64,000 nucleotides of DNA from JALYNX01 sp035292685 (GTDB lineage: Bacteria; Actinomycetota; Acidimicrobiia; Spongiisociales; ZC4RG35). Positions within the stretch are counted from its first letter, which is position 1. Every line of letters begins with the position of its first letter. Positions 9,318 through 17,484 of the stretch are shown here, piece by piece. The notes below the pieces were generated by a model. The model saw only the letters and a list, made by a program, of their open reading frames with translations, did not search any database and was not told the origin of the DNA. A program made the translations under genes and the position numbers. The stretch is from contig DATDPP010000060.1 of NCBI GenBank assembly GCA_035292685.1, forward strand, positions 32,098 to 96,097, read 5' to 3'.

Positions 9318-9794
9318 TCAGCCCTCGAAGGGACGAACCGCTTTGATGGAGACCGTGAAGGTTCCGCTCGGCGCTTCATACGAGACCTCGTCGCCAACCG
9401 ACGCCCCGAGCAAGGCTTGTCCCAACGGGCTGGTGGGCGAGGCGAGCATCATGCCAGCGACCTTGTTCTCCTGAGGGGCAACGAAGCAATCGAATACGTC
9501 GCCATCGCGGTCGACCACCGTGACGACGCTCCCGATCTCCACTCTCCCGGTGTCTTCCACCGCCCGGACCTCGGCCGTGTGCAGCAGATGCTCGAGCTTG
9601 CGGATGCGGGCCTCCATCATGCCCTGGTCGTTCTTGGCTGCGTCGTAGTCGGCGTTCTCCCGGATGTCCCCATGCGAGCGCGCCTCGGCGATCCTCTCTT
9701 CGATCTCCCTGCGGCCTTCGGTTTTGAGGACCTCGAGCTCGTCCATGATCTTGGCCTCGGCTGCCGGAGTGAGAAAGGTCGGTTGTTCGGTCAT
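9318..9794 (-). CDS. greA: transcription elongation factor GreA
   Basis: GreA enters the RNA polymerase secondary channel and stimulates cleavage of backtracked RNA. The 158-aa product starting at ATG 9794 (MTEQPTFLTPAAEAKI) matches the standard GreA length; a longer in-frame start exists but adds non-family sequence. The N-terminal coiled coil carries the acidic tip in the HGDIRENADYDAAK segment. The C-terminal FKBP-like domain ends with GTFTVSIKAVRPFEG and contains SPLGQALLGASVGDEV. It is probably co-transcribed with mgtE. Confidence 0.95.
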   Translation of the reverse strand: MTEQPTFLTPAAEAKIMDELEVLKTEGRREIEERIAEARSHGDIRENADYDAAKNDQGMMEARIRKLEHLLHTAEVRAVEDTGRVEIGSVVTVVDRDGDVFDCFVAPQENKVAGMMLASPTSPLGQALLGASVGDEVSYEAPSGTFTVSIKAVRPFEG

Positions 9795-9885
9795 GGGACT
9801 GGAGAGGCTAACTCCGGGACGTGCCAATCCTGAGTGGGTCGCGGTCGGTTCCACCAAAGGGACTGTCGTGATCTAACTTCTGGAT

Positions 9886-10311
9886 ATGGAAAAGACGGAA
9901 CGTCTGGAAGCGATTGCCGGGGCTCTTTCCATCCCCCGGGCCGAGCATCACATCTTTCTCTGCGCAGACCAGACCACGCCGAAATGCGCGCCGCGGGAAG
10001 AGACGAATCTTCTCTGGGCTCATCTGAAGAATCGTTTGAAGACGGCGGGCCTGACTTCGGCTCCCCCTTCCTGGTCCGGCAAGCCGGAGGAGGAAGCGAC
10101 TCCCAGTGAGATGGGAGACGGTCGTGTCCTCCGGAGCAAGGTCGATTGCCTGAGGATCTGTGAGCAGGGGGCGATCTGTGTCGTCTACCCGGAGGGCGCC
10201 TGGTATGCCGGGTTGGACATCGAGAAACTCGATCGAATCATCGACGAGCATCTGGTCGGAGGACAGCCGGTGACCGAATTGGTGTTTGCCGTGGGAGATC
10301 TCGGTCGATGA
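9886..10311 (+). CDS. (2Fe-2S) ferredoxin domain protein
   Basis: A 141-aa thioredoxin-fold [2Fe-2S] ferredoxin-like protein (COG3411 type). Ligand candidates are FLCADQTTPKC near residues 22-31 and the second pair in VDCLRICEQGAIC near 90-100, followed by the typical VVYPEGAWY. The C-terminus ends DEHLVGGQPVTELVFA, also usual for the family. The next gene starts inside its stop codon (ATGA), so it is coupled with the alpha/beta hydrolase. The electron-transfer partner is unknown. Confidence 0.85.
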   Translation: MEKTERLEAIAGALSIPRAEHHIFLCADQTTPKCAPREETNLLWAHLKNRLKTAGLTSAPPSWSGKPEEEATPSEMGDGRVLRSKVDCLRICEQGAICVVYPEGAWYAGLDIEKLDRIIDEHLVGGQPVTELVFAVGDLGR

Positions 10312-11207
10312 GGGTGCTGCGGCGCCTCTTCGCCGGCTTGGTCCTCTGGCGGTTATTCGGCCCCGCAGTCAGCCCTCGTTTCAGATCACCCCAGGAGCAT
10401 CCGTGGCGCCACCCCGGGCACACCGTGTTCGTCGGGGACCAGGAGTTCCTGGTGAGGGATCTCGGCCCCGATTTGGCCCCACCGCTCCTGCTGATCCACG
10501 GCCTGGCCGGCTCCTCGCTGGCCGAGTGGTACCGGATCGGGCCGGCATTGGCCGAGTCGTATCGGGTGATCATGGTTGACCACCGCAGTCACGGCGGGGC
10601 CCCCCTGGCGAGGGATCGCTTCGAGGTCGAGGACGTTGCAGACGACATGGCCGGTGTGCTCGATCAACTAGGCATCGGCGTCGTGACGGTCGTCGGCTAT
10701 TCGATGGGTGGCGCTATCGCCCAATCCCTGGCGCATCGGCACCCGGCGAGAGTCGACCGGCTGGTTTTGATCGCGGCTTTCACCCACCACCCGGAGCCGG
10801 TGCGGACCCTGCGGGTCATCGGTGCTGTAATTGCCAGAGCCTGGGAGAGATTGACCGGGCTCGGCACGCCGGAGGTTCGGACCGGCTACCTGCTGGGGAC
10901 AGGGGCGGTCGAGCAGCGGCACGCCCGTTGGCTGTGGGAGGAGACCCATCGTCGTGATGCCGACGCCGGCGCCCAGGCCACCCTGGCCTTGCTGCGGTTC
11001 GATTCCCGGCCTTGGGTGGGCCGGATCGAGGCCGAGACCCTGATTCTCATTCCCACCCATGACCAACTCGTGCCTCCGTCGTGGCAGTACCATCTGGGTG
11101 CCGCGGTCACCGACCCGAAGATCGTGGAGCTGGTCGGTGTCCGGCACGAGGCTCCTTGGACCCACGCCGACCGCCTGGTTGAGGAGATCACACTCTTCTT
11201 GGGTTGA
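10308..11207 (+). CDS. alpha/beta hydrolase
   Basis: A 299-aa alpha/beta-hydrolase fold protein. The oxyanion region is LLIHGLAGSSLAEW, the nucleophile elbow is GYSMGGAIAQ (Ser near residue 130), and a late acid (THDQLVPP) and His (VRHEAPW) complete a plausible triad. The N-terminal ~25 residues are hydrophobic and may anchor it in the membrane. The ATG overlaps the ferredoxin stop by 4 bp, and the next gene begins with TTG inside this gene's TGA. The substrate is unknown. Confidence 0.85.
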   Translation: MRVLRRLFAGLVLWRLFGPAVSPRFRSPQEHPWRHPGHTVFVGDQEFLVRDLGPDLAPPLLLIHGLAGSSLAEWYRIGPALAESYRVIMVDHRSHGGAPLARDRFEVEDVADDMAGVLDQLGIGVVTVVGYSMGGAIAQSLAHRHPARVDRLVLIAAFTHHPEPVRTLRVIGAVIARAWERLTGLGTPEVRTGYLLGTGAVEQRHARWLWEETHRRDADAGAQATLALLRFDSRPWVGRIEAETLILIPTHDQLVPPSWQYHLGAAVTDPKIVELVGVRHEAPWTHADRLVEEITLFLG

Positions 11208-12646
11208 AACTCACGACTCGCAGATCAACGAGGGACCACTTGAACCGCCATCTCAAGAACCTGTCCGTAGCCACGATCGGCGCCGTCATCCTCTCGGCGT
11301 GCGGGGTCGGGACAGAGATCGACATCGCCGCCGCCCAGGAACAGTTCTGCTCGGATGTCGAGGAGTACGTGGTCGCCCTCGACGCTTACGGCGGTCTGTT
11401 CGAAGACGTCGAGTTGACGGTCGGAGACGTCAAGACCGCAGGTGAGGAACTGGAACCGGCACGCCAGGCAGTCCTCGACTCTGCCGCGGCGTTCGACGAG
11501 GCGGTACAGGCGGGGTCCGACCCTGGAGTGACCATCGAAATCGTCGAACCGGAAACGCTCGATGCGGTTGAGGAGGCAGACGCCGCCTTCGCGGAGGCGA
11601 CAGCGGCCATCGATGAGGACACCCCGGTCATCGAGGCAGGAGTCCAGTTCACGTCGGCCGCCTACCAACTCGAGGTTGCCTGGGCACGGGTGTTCGCCGA
11701 CGCGGGATGCATCGAGAATGAGGCCGAGGCAAAGCAGTGGGTTTCCGACTACGTGGCAGCGCTGCAGACCGATCTGGCTGCCGCCGGCTACTACCACGGT
11801 GAGGCGGACGGCATCTACGGGCCACAGACGATCGAGGCAGTGGAGCAACTCCAACAGGACGCCGGTCTTCCGGTCACCGGGCTGGTCGATCCGGCGACTC
11901 AGATCGCATTGAGCGCAGCCCTGGGGCAACAGCAGTCGGCCGAGATCGGGGCACTGCAAGGCATCCTGATCACGACCGGGTACTACAGCGGTCCGGTCGA
12001 CGGGGAATGGTCGCCTGAGTTGGAGGACGCCTTGAAGGCGCTGCAAACCGACCTCGGGGTGCCGGCCACCGGTGTCGTCGACGCCGCGACCCTGCGCGCC
12101 TTCGAGACCGCTTTGGCGGCGGAGGGTGAGCCGCCGCCTACGACCGCGACGACTGAGAGAGCGCCGACTACCACGGCTCCTACCGCCCCCACCACCACAG
12201 CGGCCGCGCCCACCACGACCGTGGCTGCGCCGCCGACCACAGTTGTACAAGACGGCATCCTCGAGGTGCTCGCCGCAGAGGGAGAGTTCACCCAGTTCCT
12301 GGCTGCGATCGATGCCGCAGGGCTCACCGAGACGTTGTCGGGGCCGGACCCCTACACGCTGTTCGCTCCAACTGACGCTGCGTTCGCCGAACTCGCCGAG
12401 CCACTGCCGACAGATCCTGACGCACTGCAGGCGTTCGTGCTCTATCACGTGGTGGGAGGTCTATTGCCCGCATTCGACCTGGAGGAGGTCACCTTTGTCG
12501 TGACCGCCCAGGGTGGAGCCATAAGCGTCGCGGTCGAGCAAGGCTTCATAGTCCTGAATGGCGCATCAACCGTGACGGTCAGCAACGTGGCCGGGAGCAA
12601 CGGGCTCGCCCACGTGGTCAACGCCGTGCTCATCCCGCCGGGATAG
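11204..12646 (+). CDS. lipoprotein with two peptidoglycan-binding repeats and a fasciclin domain
   Basis: A 480-aa cell-surface lipoprotein. TTG 11204 overlaps the previous stop. A second TTG at 11240 (LNRHLKNLSVA) gives a tidier signal peptide, and both lead to the lipobox LSAC. After an acidic helical region (to ~residue 185) come two peptidoglycan_binding_1 repeats (LAAAGYYHGEADGIYGPQT; LITTGYYSGPVDGEWSPE). A Thr/Pro/Ala linker (~310-350) leads to a fasciclin domain (GILEVLAAEGEFTQFLAAID to AHVVNAVLIPPG). It probably tethers an adhesive domain to the wall. It directly precedes the oxidase assembly genes, a link I cannot explain. Confidence 0.85.
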   Translation: MKLTTRRSTRDHLNRHLKNLSVATIGAVILSACGVGTEIDIAAAQEQFCSDVEEYVVALDAYGGLFEDVELTVGDVKTAGEELEPARQAVLDSAAAFDEAVQAGSDPGVTIEIVEPETLDAVEEADAAFAEATAAIDEDTPVIEAGVQFTSAAYQLEVAWARVFADAGCIENEAEAKQWVSDYVAALQTDLAAAGYYHGEADGIYGPQTIEAVEQLQQDAGLPVTGLVDPATQIALSAALGQQQSAEIGALQGILITTGYYSGPVDGEWSPELEDALKALQTDLGVPATGVVDAATLRAFETALAAEGEPPPTTATTERAPTTTAPTAPTTTAAAPTTTVAAPPTTVVQDGILEVLAAEGEFTQFLAAIDAAGLTETLSGPDPYTLFAPTDAAFAELAEPLPTDPDALQAFVLYHVVGGLLPAFDLEEVTFVVTAQGGAISVAVEQGFIVLNGASTVTVSNVAGSNGLAHVVNAVLIPPG

Positions 12647-12660
12647 TCCTACGTCTGGGA

Positions 12661-13095
12661 ATGCGACGCTGTCCGCCCTCAGTGTTGATCGTGGTCCTGG
12701 TCGCCGCCTGCGCCGGCAGCGCTGCGACAACGACCACCGAGTTGCCAGCGGCTACCTCGATGACCACCGCGCCGACGGAGACCACGAGCACCCAGGCCGT
12801 GATCACCCACACATCACCCGACAGCACCACGACAGTTCCGTCACCGGATGTGACCGTGGCGGGCGGCGTCGTCGATGGACCGGATCTCTTCGAGTACGCC
12901 CTCGGCGATCAGGTGAAGATCACGGTGGTGACGGATGTCGCCGACGAGATCCATGTCCACGGATACGACCTGAGGTATGACGCCGAGCCCGGGGTCCCGG
13001 TCGAGATCTCCTTCGAGGCAGATGCTCAGGGCATCTTCGAAGTCGAGCTTGAGACGACTCGCCTCCCACTGTTCGAGCTCCGAGTAACTTCCTGA
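12661..13095 (+). CDS. cupredoxin-like lipoprotein
   Basis: A 144-aa protein with a lipobox (VLVAAC, Cys about 17), a Thr/Ser-rich linker to ~residue 62, and a small beta domain. The segment DEIHVHGYDLRYDAEPGVPVEI to the C-terminal FEVELETTRLPLFELRV resembles cupredoxin-like domains found near respiratory genes. The classical type-1 copper Cys and Met ligands are absent and only the HVHGYD histidines remain, so it may hold copper differently or not at all. Its stop overlaps the next start by one base. Confidence 0.72.
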   Translation: MRRCPPSVLIVVLVAACAGSAATTTTELPAATSMTTAPTETTSTQAVITHTSPDSTTTVPSPDVTVAGGVVDGPDLFEYALGDQVKITVVTDVADEIHVHGYDLRYDAEPGVPVEISFEADAQGIFEVELETTRLPLFELRVTS

Positions 13096-14450
13096 TGAGG
13101 CGTTGCGCCGGGGTTCTCGGCGGTGCCCTGCTCCTCGTGCTCCTAAGCCCTGGGACCGCTTTCGCCCACGGCATAGGCGGGCGTCTCGACCTTCCGGTCC
13201 CGGTGACCTATTTCGTTGCCGCCGCCGGTTTCGTCGTCGTCGCCAGCTTCGTCGCCCTGGCGGTGCTCTGGCCCGAGCCCCGTCTTCAGGATGGTCCCCG
13301 CTACGAGCCGGCGAGGTTAACCGTTCCTCGAAGAGGGCTGCTTCCGCTGATGGGAGTGGTCGGCCTCTGCTTCGTCATCGGGCAATTGATGATCCCATTC
13401 TTCGGCCTCGAGGTCGACACCACCCGGCCTTCTATTGCCCCGGTTCTGGTTTGGGTGGTGTTCTGGCTGGTGGTCCCATTCGCCGGGGCGGTCATTGGGG
13501 ACTGGTACACCGACATCAACCCCTGGCGCACCCTGGGCCGGGTGCTCGGTATCGGCAGGAGGGAGCGACTCTGGGTGATCGATCGCTTGGGGACCTGGCC
13601 GGCCGCACTCCTACTGCTCTCTTTCACGTGGTTGGAGTTGATCAACCCCAACGGAGGGTCACCGATCACTCTGGCGATTGCGGCTCTGGTCTACACCTTG
13701 TTACTGATGGGGGTGATGGCCTATGCAGGCCGGGAGGCGGGTTTGGCCGTGTTCGACGCTTTCACCCCGTACAACCGGATGATCTCTTCGCTTTCACCAT
13801 TGGGTCGTCGTGAGGACGGAAGACTGGTGTGGCGGGGCTGGCTTCGTGCCCTCACCGTCCTCCCCGAGTGGCAAGGTGGCCTGGCCGCGTTGGTCGTCGT
13901 GGCTATTGGGACTGTCACCTTCGACGGAGCCCAGGGAACCGCCTGGTTCCGGTCTGCGTTCGGAGGCATGGCTTCGATGATCGGAGCGACGATCCTTCTT
14001 CTGAGCTCGGTCGTGCTGATCGGTCTTGCCTACTGGCTTGCCTCATGGGTCGCAGCTCGTCTGATTGGCCCAGCCTGGACCGCGCGCCGTGTGGCCATCC
14101 GCTTCGCCCACACCCTGGTTCCGATCGCGCTTGCATACGCCGTTGCCCACTATCTCACCCTGATCGTCTTCGAAGGCCAGCAGTTGATCGCGGCGGTGTC
14201 TGACCCCTTCGCTCTCGGTTGGGACCTGTTCGGGACCGCTGGCCGGAAGGTGGACTTCTTCATCACAGCCAGCGAGCCGATCTGGTACGCGCAGGTGGCC
14301 GTGATCGTGACCGGGCATGTCATCGGTGTCATCCTGGCCCACGACCGGGCGCTTGCGGACTTTGGACTGGACGCGGTGCGTTCCCAATACGCGATGCTTG
14401 TCCTTATGGTGGCCCTCACCACGCTCGGGTTGTTGGTCCTTTCCGGATGA
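13095..14450 (+). CDS. polytopic membrane protein in cox cluster, unknown function
   Basis: A 451-aa protein with a cleavable-looking signal peptide (MRRCAGVLGGALLLVLLSPGTAFAHG) and about ten further hydrophobic helices. An exposed AHGIGGR after the signal and GDWYTDINPWRTLGR mid-protein look conserved-type motifs. Similar proteins are sometimes database-labelled fenitrothion hydrolase; I see no support for that activity. Its place between a cupredoxin-like lipoprotein and ctaB, with 1-bp and 4-bp overlaps, suggests a copper-handling or oxidase-assembly membrane role, which is inference. Confidence 0.75.
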   Translation: MRRCAGVLGGALLLVLLSPGTAFAHGIGGRLDLPVPVTYFVAAAGFVVVASFVALAVLWPEPRLQDGPRYEPARLTVPRRGLLPLMGVVGLCFVIGQLMIPFFGLEVDTTRPSIAPVLVWVVFWLVVPFAGAVIGDWYTDINPWRTLGRVLGIGRRERLWVIDRLGTWPAALLLLSFTWLELINPNGGSPITLAIAALVYTLLLMGVMAYAGREAGLAVFDAFTPYNRMISSLSPLGRREDGRLVWRGWLRALTVLPEWQGGLAALVVVAIGTVTFDGAQGTAWFRSAFGGMASMIGATILLLSSVVLIGLAYWLASWVAARLIGPAWTARRVAIRFAHTLVPIALAYAVAHYLTLIVFEGQQLIAAVSDPFALGWDLFGTAGRKVDFFITASEPIWYAQVAVIVTGHVIGVILAHDRALADFGLDAVRSQYAMLVLMVALTTLGLLVLSG

Positions 14451-14617
14451 TGCTCACATTTGCCCACTATTGGGGGATCGATGAGGTCGGGGTCTTTGTG
14501 ATCCCGGCCCTGGCTGCGATCCTCGGGTTGCGATGGGCGGAGCGCAGAGCGCGGAAGGCGGCCGAAACGAGAAGACTGCAGGAAGAGGGGACCCAGGAGC
14601 CAACGGATGTCGACTGA
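14447..14617 (+). CDS. small single-span membrane protein in cox cluster
   Basis: A 56-aa product (MMLTFAHYWGIDEV...) with one hydrophobic segment (~residues 12-28, VGVFVIPALAAILGLRW) followed by a charged Arg/Glu tail. It starts at ATG 14447 inside the previous stop (ATGA); ATG 14450 is an alternative. Its end overlaps ctaB by 11 bp. The tight fit and the TM-plus-charged-tail pattern support a real gene. No family is recognised. It could be an accessory subunit or assembly peptide. Confidence 0.7.
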   Translation: MMLTFAHYWGIDEVGVFVIPALAAILGLRWAERRARKAAETRRLQEEGTQEPTDVD

Positions 14618-15530
14618 TCACCCCGGATCGCCGTTGACGCCGGAGGTCGTTCTGTCGGTGCCTGCGCAACGGGCCAGGTCGACCTTCACGGCTTACCTGG
14701 CACTCACCAAGCCTCGCATCATCGAGTTGCTACTCATCACCACGGTGCCGGCGATGGTGCTGGCGGCCGGCACCTGGCCCGGGGCCTGGATCCTGCTCAC
14801 GACGCTGATCGGGGGCACCCTTTCCGCGGGCGGCGCCAACGCCCTCAACAACTACTTCGATCGTGACATCGACGAAGTGATGCGGCGGACCAGGACCCGC
14901 CCCCTGGCAAGACATGAAATAGCGCCCATCAACGCCCTTGTCTTCGGCATCTGCCTTGGAGTCGCAGGGTTCGCATGGCTCTGGGCCACCACCAACCTCC
15001 TGGCCGCCTCCATCTCGACCGCGGCTCTTCTCTTCTATGTCCTGGTCTACACGGTGGTCCTGAAGCGGTCGACGACCCAAAACATCGTTATCGGAGGAGC
15101 GGCCGGGGCCGCCCCGGTGTTGGTCGGTTGGGCCGCGATCACAGGAGGACTCGAGCTGTCGGCATGGCTGCTGTTCCTCATCGTCTTCTACTGGACCCCC
15201 CCACATTTCTGGGCACTCGCCATCCGCTATCGAGAGGACTACGCCCGGGCCGGGGTTCCCATGCTCCCGGTAGTCGTCGGGGTCGAGGCCACCACCAGGA
15301 AGATGCTCCTCTACACCTCTCTCATGGTCGGCATCACCCTGCTCCTGGTGCCGGTTGCCGGGATGAGCTGGATCTACTTGGTGGCCGCGATCGGGCTTGG
15401 TGCCTGGTTCCTCTGGGACTCCTGGCGGGTGTACCGGCAACCGGATGAGGCGATGCGCCTGTTCACCACTTCGACGGTGTATCTCGCCGCTCTGTTTGCC
15501 TCGGTGATGCTGGATGTGCTGATCCGATGA
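14607..15530 (+). CDS. ctaB: protoheme IX farnesyltransferase (heme O synthase)
   Basis: A 307-aa UbiA-superfamily enzyme that adds the farnesyl chain to heme B, giving heme O for the oxidase. The first prenyl-diphosphate motif is NALNNYFDRDIDEVMRRTRTRPL, and the second region is YWTPPHFWALAIRYREDYARAGVPMLPVV, diagnostic of CtaB/CyoE. About eight or nine transmembrane helices follow the TKPRI start typical of the family. It overlaps the 56-aa gene upstream and the thioredoxin-like lipoprotein downstream (ATGA). No ctaA (heme A synthase) is visible in this window. Confidence 0.96.
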   Translation: MSTDHPGSPLTPEVVLSVPAQRARSTFTAYLALTKPRIIELLLITTVPAMVLAAGTWPGAWILLTTLIGGTLSAGGANALNNYFDRDIDEVMRRTRTRPLARHEIAPINALVFGICLGVAGFAWLWATTNLLAASISTAALLFYVLVYTVVLKRSTTQNIVIGGAAGAAPVLVGWAAITGGLELSAWLLFLIVFYWTPPHFWALAIRYREDYARAGVPMLPVVVGVEATTRKMLLYTSLMVGITLLLVPVAGMSWIYLVAAIGLGAWFLWDSWRVYRQPDEAMRLFTTSTVYLAALFASVMLDVLIR

Positions 15531-16363
15531 GACGGCTCTTGCCCGCCCTCGCCGGAGCCCTTCTCCTGATCGGGGCTTGCTCGTCTGAGGAGGTGACGCC
15601 ATTCGGCATCGTCGCCTCCTCCCAGGCAGCCATCGGGGTCGGAGAGCAGCGGGTCATGTTCGGGTTGATCGACCAGGAGACCAACGAGTATCTGGCCTCG
15701 CCGGACCACCCGGCCACTGTCACCCTTCGTGACGAGAACGGGGCCCCGATCGACACCTATCCCACCGAGTTCTTGTGGACTGTCGAGGATGTCCGGGGCC
15801 TCTATGTGGCCCAGTTGGTGATCCCCGAGGCCGCCACCTACCAGGTCACTATCGACGCGGAGGGATTCGCCACCGCGGGCCCGATGGGGTTGGTGGCGGT
15901 CGAGGATCCGGCGGTCGCCCACCGCGGCGATGCGGCCCCGCCCTCGCAAACCCGGGTTTTCGCCGATTACCCCGACCTGGCGGTCATCACTTCGGATCCT
16001 GAGCCCGACCCCGCCATGTACGAGGTGTCCGTTGCCCAGGCGGTGACGGGAGGAAGCCCGGCAGTGATCGTCTTTGCCACCCCGGGGTTTTGCGTGAGCG
16101 AATCGTGTGGCCCGCTTCTTGATCAGGTGAAGAGCCTGCGCCAGGGCTACCCCGGGGTCGAGTTCGTCCATGTTGAGATCTACGAGGATCTCCAGGTGAG
16201 CGACCGCAATGAGTTGACCCCGGTGCCGGCCGTCGTCGAGTGGGGTCTGCCTTCCGAGCCCTGGGTGTTCATCGTCGACAGCACCGGCACGGTCACCGCC
16301 TCTTTTGAGGGGGCGGCCAGTGAGGGCGAGCTTCGCTCGGCGATCGACGCTGTTGCGGGCTAA
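15527..16363 (+). CDS. thioredoxin-like lipoprotein with C-X4-C, probable oxidase assembly factor
   Basis: A 278-aa lipoprotein (lipobox LIGAC, Cys about 18). Residues ~20-130 form a beta-rich domain. The C-terminal ~130 residues have a thioredoxin fold with VIVFATPGFCVSESCGP, a Cys-X4-Cys motif, followed by PAVVEWGLPSEPWVFIVDSTG including the typical cis-Pro region. Position between ctaB and coxB suggests it delivers copper to, or reduces, the CuA cysteines as Sco1/TlpA proteins do. The spacing differs from Sco (CX3C) and thioredoxin (CX2C), so function is inferred. Confidence 0.75.
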   Translation: MRRLLPALAGALLLIGACSSEEVTPFGIVASSQAAIGVGEQRVMFGLIDQETNEYLASPDHPATVTLRDENGAPIDTYPTEFLWTVEDVRGLYVAQLVIPEAATYQVTIDAEGFATAGPMGLVAVEDPAVAHRGDAAPPSQTRVFADYPDLAVITSDPEPDPAMYEVSVAQAVTGGSPAVIVFATPGFCVSESCGPLLDQVKSLRQGYPGVEFVHVEIYEDLQVSDRNELTPVPAVVEWGLPSEPWVFIVDSTGTVTASFEGAASEGELRSAIDAVAG

Positions 16364-16383
16364 TCCGGGCGAATCCGCGTAAG

Positions 16384-16413
16384 TTGGTCGGCGGTTGGCA
16401 AGGTCCGTATGAT
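16384..16413 (+). promoter_or_regulatory. candidate sigma70-type promoter for the cox operon
   Basis: TTGGTC (16384-16389), an 18-bp spacer and TATGAT (16408-16413). The predicted transcript start falls about 7 bp on, almost at the coxB ATG (16423), so translation would be leaderless or nearly so. The -10 is identical to the one proposed for rpoB and the spacer is the same length. Confidence 0.5.
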
Positions 16414-16422
16414 GCCGGACCG

Positions 16423-17484
16423 ATGGCTCGGTCCCGTCAACTTTTCGCCCGCCTCGGCGCTGTGGTCGGGTCGGTCCTTGTTCTCAGCGCCTGTTCGCTG
16501 ATCGAGATCCAAGACGACCCGATGACCACCTTCGATCCGAAGGGGCCGTTTGCCCGTCAAGAGAACGACCTGTTCTGGCCGGTCTTCTGGATCGCCACTG
16601 CGGTCTTTGTCCTCGTGGAGGGGGCGATCCTGGTCGCGGTCTTCCTGTTTCGGGACCGGGAAGGAGCCAAGGAGGCCAAACAGCTGCACGGCAGCCCCAA
16701 ACTCGAGGTGGTTTGGACCGTGATCCCCGCCCTGATCCTGGCGGTGATCGCAGTTCCTTCGACGGCGGCCGTCTTCGACCTCACCGAGTGCAGCGACGAC
16801 GTGATGCAGATCGACGTGATCGGGCATCAGTGGTGGTTCGAGTATCAGTACCCCGATGCCGGCGTGGCCACGGCCAATGTGATGGTGATCCCGGCCGGGC
16901 AAGAGGTTTGCCTCAACATGACCTCGGAGGATGTGATCCACAACTTCTGGGTCCCGGCTCTCAACGGCAAGCGGTATCTGATTCCGGGCCAGACCACCCT
17001 GCTGCGCCTTCAGGCCGACGAGCCGGGGGATTACTGGGGTCAGTGTGCCGAGTTCTGCGGCCTGTCCCACTCACTGATGCGGGCCCGGGTGACCGCGATG
17101 ACACCAGCCGACTACGAGGACTGGCTGGTCGAGCAGAAGAAACCGACCCAGCTCCCGGTCGAGGGAACTCCTGAGTACGAGGGCTATCAGGTCTTCATCG
17201 GGCCCAAGGGTTGCACCCAGTGCCACACGGTGCGCTTCGATGACGAGGCGGCCTCCAACATCATTCCTGCCGGCTCGTTCTCCGGCCCAGAGCTGACCCA
17301 TTTCGCGTCGCGCGAGGTGTTCGCAGGGGCCACCCTGCCGGGCGAGGGCCAGACCAAAGACGAAGCGCTCAGGGAATGGCTGGTGGACCCGCCTTTCTAC
17401 AAGCCCGGTAGCTTCATGCCCTTCCTGGCCCTCACCGAACAGGAGATCGACGCCTTGATCGCCTGGCTGGAGAGCAACGAATGA
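16423..17484 (+). CDS. ctaC: cytochrome c oxidase subunit II with fused cytochrome c domain (caa3-type)
   Basis: A 353-aa subunit II. It has a lipoprotein-type signal (VLVLSAC), two transmembrane helices (to ~residue 120), then the CuA cupredoxin domain with WWFEYQYP, HNFWVPALNGK and the CuA ligand set in CAEFCGLSHSLM. A C-terminal cytochrome c domain carries the heme motif CTQCH near residue 268 and a distal Met in GSFMPF. The fusion marks a caa3-type oxidase that takes electrons directly through its own heme c. ATG 16423 is preferred over an upstream TTG because it starts right at the basic signal n-region. Confidence 0.96.
   Translation: MARSRQLFARLGAVVGSVLVLSACSLIEIQDDPMTTFDPKGPFARQENDLFWPVFWIATAVFVLVEGAILVAVFLFRDREGAKEAKQLHGSPKLEVVWTVIPALILAVIAVPSTAAVFDLTECSDDVMQIDVIGHQWWFEYQYPDAGVATANVMVIPAGQEVCLNMTSEDVIHNFWVPALNGKRYLIPGQTTLLRLQADEPGDYWGQCAEFCGLSHSLMRARVTAMTPADYEDWLVEQKKPTQLPVEGTPEYEGYQVFIGPKGCTQCHTVRFDDEAASNIIPAGSFSGPELTHFASREVFAGATLPGEGQTKDEALREWLVDPPFYKPGSFMPFLALTEQEIDALIAWLESNE

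Noticed and set aside
11225..12448. 407-codon minus-strand frame opposite the fasciclin lipoprotein gene
   Set aside because: Arg/Gly-rich shadow sequence with no recognisable domain; the plus strand has clear signal, PG-binding and fasciclin domains.
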